DNA of 49,322 nucleotides from an uncultured Aureispira sp. Lineage in GTDB: Bacteria; Bacteroidota; Bacteroidia; Chitinophagales; Saprospiraceae. The stretch spans positions 1 through 49,322 of the forward strand of contig CAJQOX010000025.1 in the NCBI GenBank assembly GCA_905480075.1, given 5' to 3'. Below the pieces are notes generated by a model. That model was given only the letters and a program-made list of their open reading frames with translations. It was not told where the DNA came from and did not search any database. Shown one piece after another: positions 44,743 to 49,322 of the stretch. Positions within the stretch are counted from its first letter, which is position 1, and each line of letters begins with the position of its first letter. The position numbers were made by a program, and so were the translations under genes.

Positions 44743-45864
44743 ATGGCAAAACTCCAGAAAAATAAAAAAACAGGATTCCCTAAAATGCAACTGAACCTGA
44801 CGAGTCAGTTTCAGGAGTTACTCGTGATGAATATTAATCATGATTATTTTATGTCAGGCGAATTCACTAAAGTGAAAATTAGACCCGCCGAAGGGACTAC
44901 TGAAGCATTACGTGGAAACGGCCTGCAATGTAGGTTTTTGTCTTCCGGGATTATGCTCGGGTATGTTTTTACGGACTCCTTTACTCCAATTAAAGCAATT
45001 ACTTCTCCTGTTAAATTATCCTTTTTTCTGGAAATCGATGATCCGAATTTCCTGAATTATACTGAACTGCCCTTCGAATTTGAAGAAGATAAAATTTTCT
45101 ACTTTCATAATAAAGAACTTGAAAAGGAAAGTACGGAAGATAAAAATCTGTCTAACGAAAAATATGTCACATCTGAAGATAAAATTGAAATCTGTTCATC
45201 AATTATTAATTATTCATTCGATGATGAACAATTTGGAACCGAAATTCAGGTTGTGGATGCTTCCGAAGAAGTAGTTTTTGAAACAGAACTCGATGACGGG
45301 GCTATATCCTGCGAAATAAGCTTGCTTGGACAGCCCGAAGGAAAGTACTCTATCTTGGTTGATGGACTGGAAGAAAAAACATTTTTTCTGTATAATGGTC
45401 TAAAAACAATCTTTGCAGCAGTAGATATTATTATTGATAAAGATGATTTTGGTGATTATGCTTTTTTTGAAGATAACGGCGATTTGGTCAAACAAAATTA
45501 TAATATTCATTTCGCCGCTCGTAAAGTCAGATGGCAATATATGCTCATCGAAGCAGGTAATGAATTAATGCATAATGCCCACGAAATTTATGATAGCTCT
45601 AAAGGGAAAAATTATGAACCCGTTGGCTTTGAGACTGTTGAAGAGGTTGAGCTGGAAAGTGGTAAAACCGTTCATGTAATCTGGTCCGAAACCCCTATCC
45701 CTTTTATTCAACAGCAAAAACAAAAATTTAAACTAAAAACAAAAAGAGGCAAAAGCGGGGTTGAATGGATTCTCGATTTACCCTGTGCTTCAGCCCTTGG
45801 AAATTTAAAAGTAAATTTATTAGACAAATCTGAGGTTTATTCAGAAATTATAGTATATTTGTAA
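44743..45864 (+). CDS. CIS-cluster protein of unknown function
   Basis: 373 residues from the ATG at 44743 (MAKLQKNKKTGFPKMQLNL); an in-frame TTG at 44731 is not a plausible start. I do not recognise the family. Residues 5-125 are beta-rich (GEFTKVKIRPAEGTTEAL ... LSFFLEIDDPNFLNYTELPF). An acidic linker follows (KELEKESTEDKNLSNEKY), then a beta-sandwich-like region (EIQVVDASEEVVFETELDDG, GQPEGKYSILVDG). A C-terminal part with RKVRWQYMLIEAGNELMHNA and PFIQQQKQKFKLKTKRGKS completes it. It contains no signal peptide, as expected of a particle component or assembly factor. Its position between cap and sheath suggests a cap adaptor or sheath-top protein; this is inference. Confidence 0.7.
   Translation: MAKLQKNKKTGFPKMQLNLTSQFQELLVMNINHDYFMSGEFTKVKIRPAEGTTEALRGNGLQCRFLSSGIMLGYVFTDSFTPIKAITSPVKLSFFLEIDDPNFLNYTELPFEFEEDKIFYFHNKELEKESTEDKNLSNEKYVTSEDKIEICSSIINYSFDDEQFGTEIQVVDASEEVVFETELDDGAISCEISLLGQPEGKYSILVDGLEEKTFFLYNGLKTIFAAVDIIIDKDDFGDYAFFEDNGDLVKQNYNIHFAARKVRWQYMLIEAGNELMHNAHEIYDSSKGKNYEPVGFETVEEVELESGKTVHVIWSETPIPFIQQQKQKFKLKTKRGKSGVEWILDLPCASALGNLKVNLLDKSEVYSEIIVYL
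45854..45861 (+). promoter_or_regulatory. Candidate -7 promoter element for the sheath gene
   Basis: TATATTTG fits TAnnTTTG, overlaps the last codons of the upstream gene and lies 99 bases before the sheath ATG. No good -33 TTTG is found at 17-21 bases upstream. Confidence 0.4.
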
Positions 45865-45873
45865 GGTGCCCTT

Positions 45874-45915
45874 ATGTCACAGCTGTTGACGTCAGGCTGA
45901 TGATATAATGTCACA
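45874..45915. promoter_or_regulatory. Direct repeat and palindrome in the sheath leader
   Basis: ATGTCACA occurs at 45874-45881 and again at 45908-45915. Between them lies the perfect palindrome TGACGTCA (45887-45894), flanked by CAGC (45880-45883) and GCTG (45896-45899), which can pair. The spacing suits protein binding or a structured 5' leader of the highly expressed sheath gene. Confidence 0.4.
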
Positions 45916-45960
45916 AATAGAAAATTTTATTAAATTAACTAAATTTAAACAATTTAAATC

Positions 45961-47454
45961 ATGGCAAAACAATATGCAACACCTGGTGTGTATATCGAGG
46001 AGAAAAGTGCCTTCTCCAATTCAGTAGTCTCTGTAGCTACAGCTGTACCTGCATTTATTGGTTACACTGCAAAAGCTGCTGCTGGAAAAAAAGATTTAAC
46101 AAACGTTCCTATGCGTTTGACTTCTTTAGTTGAATATCTGAGCTTCTTTGGTGGTGCTCCGACTACAACTTTTACTATCGAATCTGATGGTGATAACTAT
46201 AGCTTAACTCCTGACGATGGAACTAACTACATGCTCTTCCGTAGTATGCAGCTTTTCTTCGCTAATGGTGGTGGTTCTTGCTACATAGTTTCTGTTGGTG
46301 ATTACTCTAACGGTGTTAAAGGCGCTGAATTGGTAGGTGCTGAAACTGGAGGTGGTATTACTGCTCTTATGAAAGAACAAGAACCTACTCTTGTAGTTGT
46401 TCCTGATGCTGTATTGCTCGAAGAGGGTGACTGTGGTTCAGTTCAACAAGCAATGATCAAGCACTGTGGTGCTGATACACGTAGCCGTTTCGCTATCCTT
46501 GATGTTTGGAACGGACACCAGCCAAGAACTTTACTCGATGATGATGTGGTAACTGCTGCACGTACTGCTTATGGTGGTAACTTCCTTGATTTTGGTGCTT
46601 CTTACTACCCTTGGTTAAACTGTACTGTAGTTAGTGCTGATGATCTTTCTTATGCTAATATCAGTAACGCTGATGGCCTTGTTGATATTCTTAACAGCGA
46701 AGTAGACGAAAATGTATCTGCCGGATATGTTAAAGCTGAAAAAGGTGACTTGATTAAAGAAGAAATTGCTAAAGTAAATGACGAAGATGCTAACCGTGAT
46801 TCTGTATCTAATTTACTGAAAGCTGTTTCCCCTATATATAATGATGTTATCGGTCAGATGAAAACTGCTCTGAACGTTCTTCCTCCTTCTGGAGCTATTG
46901 CCGGTATATATGCTTTGGTTGATAGTTCTGTAGGTGTATTTAAAGCGCCTGCTAACGTTTCTGTCTCAGCTATTACAGGTCCTACTGTTAATATTACTGC
47001 TGAAGAACAAGAAAACCTTAACTTACCTCTTTCTGGTAAAGCTGTAAACGCAATCCGTCCTTTCGTAGGTAAAGGTACTTTGGTTTGGGGTGCACGTACA
47101 TTGGATGGTAATAGCGGTGATTGGAGATATATCAACGTTCGTCGTACTATGATTATGCTCGAACAATCTATCAAATTTGCTTGTGAGCCTTATGTATTCC
47201 GTCCGAATGACACGAATACTTGGTTAGGTGTTAGAACTATGATTTCTAACTTCCTGCGTAATCAGTGGCAGGCAGGTGCATTAGTAGGTGGCTCTGAAGC
47301 TGAAGCTTACTCTGTAGATTGTGGACTTGGAACTACTATGACTCCTCAGGATATCCTTGACGGTTATATGAAAGTAACTGTTAAAGTTGCTATCTCTCGT
47401 CCTGCTGAGTTTATCGTAATCACATTCCAGCAAAAAATGCCTGGTGGCGAATAA
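45961..47454 (+). CDS. Contractile sheath protein of an eCIS / phage-tail-like particle
   Basis: 497 residues. The start MAKQYATPGVYIEEKSAF and the AVPAFIGYTAKA segment match the N-terminal linker strand of tail sheath proteins. The C-terminal domain holds GTLVWGARTLDGNSGDWRYI, then NVRRTMIMLEQSIKFACEPYVF (split by the helix start) and FLRNQWQAGALVGGSEAEAY, the classical sheath core that contacts the tube. The middle is the surface-exposed variable part. Sheath subunits surround the inner tube and contract to drive it into a target. Codon choice is biased, with most Arg codons CGT, unlike the neighbouring GH18 genes, which suggests high expression. The tube gene follows 86 bases later. Confidence 0.95.
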   Translation: MAKQYATPGVYIEEKSAFSNSVVSVATAVPAFIGYTAKAAAGKKDLTNVPMRLTSLVEYLSFFGGAPTTTFTIESDGDNYSLTPDDGTNYMLFRSMQLFFANGGGSCYIVSVGDYSNGVKGAELVGAETGGGITALMKEQEPTLVVVPDAVLLEEGDCGSVQQAMIKHCGADTRSRFAILDVWNGHQPRTLLDDDVVTAARTAYGGNFLDFGASYYPWLNCTVVSADDLSYANISNADGLVDILNSEVDENVSAGYVKAEKGDLIKEEIAKVNDEDANRDSVSNLLKAVSPIYNDVIGQMKTALNVLPPSGAIAGIYALVDSSVGVFKAPANVSVSAITGPTVNITAEEQENLNLPLSGKAVNAIRPFVGKGTLVWGARTLDGNSGDWRYINVRRTMIMLEQSIKFACEPYVFRPNDTNTWLGVRTMISNFLRNQWQAGALVGGSEAEAYSVDCGLGTTMTPQDILDGYMKVTVKVAISRPAEFIVITFQQKMPGGE

Positions 47455-47495
47455 ACTCGAACTCTCTCTTTAGAGTTTAGCCGGGGGTAAACTCT
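47452..47495 (+). promoter_or_regulatory. Mutually exclusive hairpins between sheath and tube genes
   Basis: AACTCT (47460-47465) can pair with AGAGTT (47472-47477), or AGAGTTTA (47472-47479) can pair with TAAACTCT (47488-47495) around a G-rich loop. The two stems share the middle strand, so only one can form. A third copy, TAAACTC, overlaps the sheath stop codon (47452-47458). No T run follows, so this looks like an mRNA-processing, stability or translation-coupling structure rather than a terminator. Confidence 0.5.
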
Positions 47496-47540
47496 GGCCT
47501 TTGAAATTATTATTTTAAAAAAAATTAAAAGATAAATATT

Positions 47541-48020
47541 ATGTCTGATTACACTGATAATGCAACTAACCCTTTCGAGTGGCCGTTAGCAAAATTTCAA
47601 TTCCGTGTTACAATCGATGGCCTTCCTGAATTAGGTTTCCAAACTGTGGAAGGACTCGAATCGGAAGTTTCTATTATTGAGTACCGTCCAGGTAACTCTT
47701 CTTTCCTCTTCAAGTCTAAAAGACCTGGCCTCATCACTTATGGCAATATTACCTTCAAAAAAGGGGAATTTGCTGATGATCCACACCTGAAAGATTGGTG
47801 GCACCTTTATGCATGGGAGGTAGCTGGAAATCGTAACGAACGTAAAGAGATTTTAATCGAACTTTACGATGAAGCGGATGAAGTAAAATTAGCTTGGACT
47901 GTTAAAGGTGCTTTCCCTGTGAAATTTACTCCTACCAGTCTAGATGCAGAAGCCGATTCTGAAGCAGCAGTCGAAGAACTCGAAGTCGCTATCGAATCCT
48001 GGTCTTTGGAAAAATCATAG
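47541..48020 (+). CDS. Inner tube protein of the contractile injection system
   Basis: 159 residues, the usual tube length (Pvc1/Afp1, gp19-like, T4-like tail tube family). Family features are PLAKFQFRVTIDGLPELGFQ at the start, EGLESEVSIIEYRPGNSS, TYGNITFKKGEF, and the end FTPTSLDAEADSEAAVEELE. Hexameric rings stack to make the tube that the sheath expels. Arg codons are mostly CGT as in the sheath gene, fitting a major structural protein. A strong terminator follows. Confidence 0.93.
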   Translation: MSDYTDNATNPFEWPLAKFQFRVTIDGLPELGFQTVEGLESEVSIIEYRPGNSSFLFKSKRPGLITYGNITFKKGEFADDPHLKDWWHLYAWEVAGNRNERKEILIELYDEADEVKLAWTVKGAFPVKFTPTSLDAEADSEAAVEELEVAIESWSLEKS

Positions 48021-48056
48021 ATTTTTTCACTGGATCTTTTCTTAAGTATATAATAA

Positions 48057-48092
48057 GACCTGGTGGAAGACTTTTTCTGCCAGGTCGTTTTT
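48057..48092 (+). terminator. Intrinsic terminator after the first tube gene
   Basis: A 13-bp stem (with three G-T pairs), GACCTGGTGGAAG with TTTTCTGCCAGGTC, has a 4-nt loop and is followed by GTTTTT. It lies 37 bases past the tube stop and would reduce read-through into the second tube gene. Confidence 0.85.
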
Positions 48093-48174
48093 ATTATTTG
48101 CTATTTCCAATTTATTTTAGTAATTTAGTGTTAGATAATACTCGGTTCTATATCGATTCATTATTGATGTACTC

Positions 48175-48213
48175 TAACTTATGATGTAAGTTAAAGGGTT
48201 TCCCCTTTAACTT
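48175..48213 (+). promoter_or_regulatory. Mutually exclusive hairpins upstream of the second tube gene
   Basis: TAACTTA (48175-48181) pairs with TAAGTTA (48187-48193), or AAGTTAAAGGG (48188-48198) pairs perfectly with CCCTTTAACTT (48203-48213) around a TTTC loop. The stems overlap at 48188-48193, the same three-strand plan as in the sheath-tube spacer. They lie about 70 bases before the ATG at 48280. They may set expression or transcript stability. Confidence 0.5.
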
Positions 48214-48279
48214 CTTTGTAGATGTGTCAATTCATTAAAAATTTACTTTCTTTTATTAGTTTTTGAAATTAGTATAATT

Positions 48280-49299
48280 ATGGCAAAAAAAATAAATCTT
48301 CCAGGTCCTGATGCTGATGGTGTTAATAAATCACCAGGAGAAAAAGGTGATTTGCCAAAAGTGCCAGTTGATAAGGTTAATAAAGTAGGTGATTTGCCCA
48401 AAGTACCTGTTTCTAAAGTTAATAAAGTAGGTGATTTGCCAAAAGTACCTGTTGAAAAGATCAATAAAGTCGGTGAATTTACCAAGGTAGAAACTCAACA
48501 AATCAATCAGGTCGGTGCCTTTACCAATCTACCTACTCAGAAAATCAATCAGGTCGGTGAATTTACCAAGGTAGAAACTCAACAAGTTAATCAGGTCGGT
48601 GAATTTACTAATATACCTACTCAGCAAATCAATCAGGTCGGTGCCTTTACAAATATTCCTACTCAACAGATTAATGAAGTCGGATCTTTTACTAAAATAC
48701 CAACACAAAAAATCAATCAGGTCGGTGAATTTACTAAAATCCCTGTACAACAGGTCAGGCCAATAGGCGACCTTAATTCCGCAGGTGATTATACAGAATG
48801 GGTGTTGCCTAAATTTTCCTTTTGGGTGGATATCGGTGGCTTTGATGGTAAAGTTGCTTTTCAAGGAATGGATGGCCTTGGTGCATCCGTCGGAAAAATG
48901 GAATTTAGAGACGGAAACTCTTCTAAGTTTTATAAGCAGTCACGTCCTACTTTAACTTCTTATGACCCCTGTACTCTTAAAAAAGGTATGTTCTCCGGTG
49001 ATAGTACTCTTTTTAATTGGTTTACAAATGTTTCTTCAGGTGCCCTTTTTTCAGATATGAGAACAGTTACAATCACTTTATGTGAAATGACGGATGGTGG
49101 TGCTCAGGTTGATATTTTCTCCTGGACACTCGAAAAAGCTTACATTACCAAGTTTACTCCCTCAAATATGGACGCAGAATCGGATAGTGAACCCGCTATC
49201 GAAGAAGTGGAGTTGTCTTATCAGTCCTTCTCTATGGGAGCTGGTGATGGAATTTTGGGTGCTATTGTAGCGGCTGTAACCGGGGCTGTTGGTTTTTAA
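48280..49299 (+). CDS. Second tube-like CIS protein with N-terminal 14-residue repeats and hydrophobic C-terminal tail
   Basis: 339 residues. The core (about 170-317) is a tube protein paralogous to the preceding one: LPKFSFWVDIGGFDGKVAFQ, KMEFRDGNSS, CTLKKGMFSG, and FTPSNMDAESDSEPAIEEVE. Before it lie at least nine tandem units of 14 residues (33-158; consensus [IV]N[QK]VGEFTKIPTQQ), with degenerate copies on both ends. After it comes a hydrophobic Gly/Ala/Val tail (320-339, GAGDGILGAIVAAVTGAVGF). No signal peptide. Arg codons are mixed (AGA, AGG, CGT) and a terminator lies upstream, so it may be less abundant than the first tube. It could be a baseplate-side tube initiator (Pvc5-like), with repeats contacting other parts or filling the lumen; the core fold is clear, the role of both extensions is unknown. 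Confidence 0.85.
   Translation: MAKKINLPGPDADGVNKSPGEKGDLPKVPVDKVNKVGDLPKVPVSKVNKVGDLPKVPVEKINKVGEFTKVETQQINQVGAFTNLPTQKINQVGEFTKVETQQVNQVGEFTNIPTQQINQVGAFTNIPTQQINEVGSFTKIPTQKINQVGEFTKIPVQQVRPIGDLNSAGDYTEWVLPKFSFWVDIGGFDGKVAFQGMDGLGASVGKMEFRDGNSSKFYKQSRPTLTSYDPCTLKKGMFSGDSTLFNWFTNVSSGALFSDMRTVTITLCEMTDGGAQVDIFSWTLEKAYITKFTPSNMDAESDSEPAIEEVELSYQSFSMGAGDGILGAIVAAVTGAVGF
48376..48753 (+). repeat. Nine in-frame 42-bp tandem repeats encoding a 14-residue unit
   Basis: The units begin at residues 33, 47, 61, 75, 89, 103, 117, 131 and 145 of the second tube protein. The first two are VNKVGDLPKVPVSK-like; the rest are INQVGEFTKxxTQQ-like. Constant positions are N2, V4 and G5, with a hydrophobic residue at 1, 7 and 10. 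Third-base variation between units (for example AAT/AAC-free, GTC/GTA) shows that the repeat is maintained at protein level and is not a recent pure DNA expansion. No unit is broken by a stop. Confidence 0.9.
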
Positions 49300-49322
49300 A
49301 TTTTTAAATTTTTGTTTTTTTT

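Noticed and set aside
45887..45894. TGACGTCA as a eukaryotic CRE-type site
   Set aside because: The match is to a eukaryotic factor motif; in this bacterial context only the palindrome itself is meaningful.
48376..48753. Tandem repeats as a CRISPR array
   Set aside because: Units are contiguous, vary at third codon positions and stay in frame with a tube domain; there are no unique spacers.
48243..48864. Minus-strand ORFs across the repeat array of the second tube gene
   Set aside because: The 42-bp period keeps antisense frames open by construction; the sense frame encodes a tube domain, so antisense coding is not supported.

Overview
The window comes from an AT-rich Bacteroidota chromosome (my inference: a Saprospirales/Chitinophagales/Sphingobacteriales-like lineage, not resolvable further here). 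The signs are: several exported proteins carrying C-terminal type IX secretion (T9SS) sorting domains of type A and type B, many PKD repeats, a DUF5777 beta-barrel protein, a mevalonate-pathway pair, weak Shine-Dalgarno sequences, and candidate promoters of the Bacteroidota form TTTG-N18/19-TAnnTTTG. No rRNA, tRNA, insertion sequence or CRISPR array was seen.

Layout. Bases 1-16484 hold cell-surface proteins (a CotH-type protein cut by the window edge, a subtilisin-like protease with an inserted beta-propeller, a 1676-residue PKD protein), one polytopic membrane protein and a RecB/AddA-like helicase whose nuclease motif looks dead. Bases 16778-20420 (minus strand) are a probable electron-transfer operon: a small lipoprotein with a C-x4-C-H haem motif, a DUF5777 beta-barrel and two paralogous dihaem cytochromes c. 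Bases 20617-23841 hold a bacilliredoxin, a metallophosphatase and an M15 peptidase. A compact multi-hairpin element follows at 23976-24079. Bases 24177-38151 are mostly housekeeping: a MacB/FtsX permease, type 2 IPP isomerase plus class II HMG-CoA reductase, DivIC, SucD, an ECF sigma factor with a zinc-less anti-sigma-like partner, LutB, an M16 peptidase, TatA and an MltD-like transglycosylase.

The most interesting part is 38402-49299, the left end of a contractile injection system (eCIS / phage-tail-like) locus. It contains a DUF4255 (Pvc16/Afp16-type) cap protein, an unrecognised 373-residue protein, the sheath, an inner tube protein, and a second tube-like protein with two unusual additions: at least nine tandem 14-residue repeats at its N-terminus and a hydrophobic Gly/Ala/Val tail at its C-terminus. 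Just upstream are two paralogous membrane-anchored GH18 proteins and a small two-helix membrane protein. I infer these could help assembly, anchoring or release, but the sequence does not prove a link. Sheath and first tube genes show a high-expression codon pattern (mostly CGT arginine) that the second tube gene does not, and a strong terminator separates it from them. It may therefore be a low-copy component rather than the main shaft. Spike, baseplate, tape measure and ATPase genes would be expected beyond 49322.
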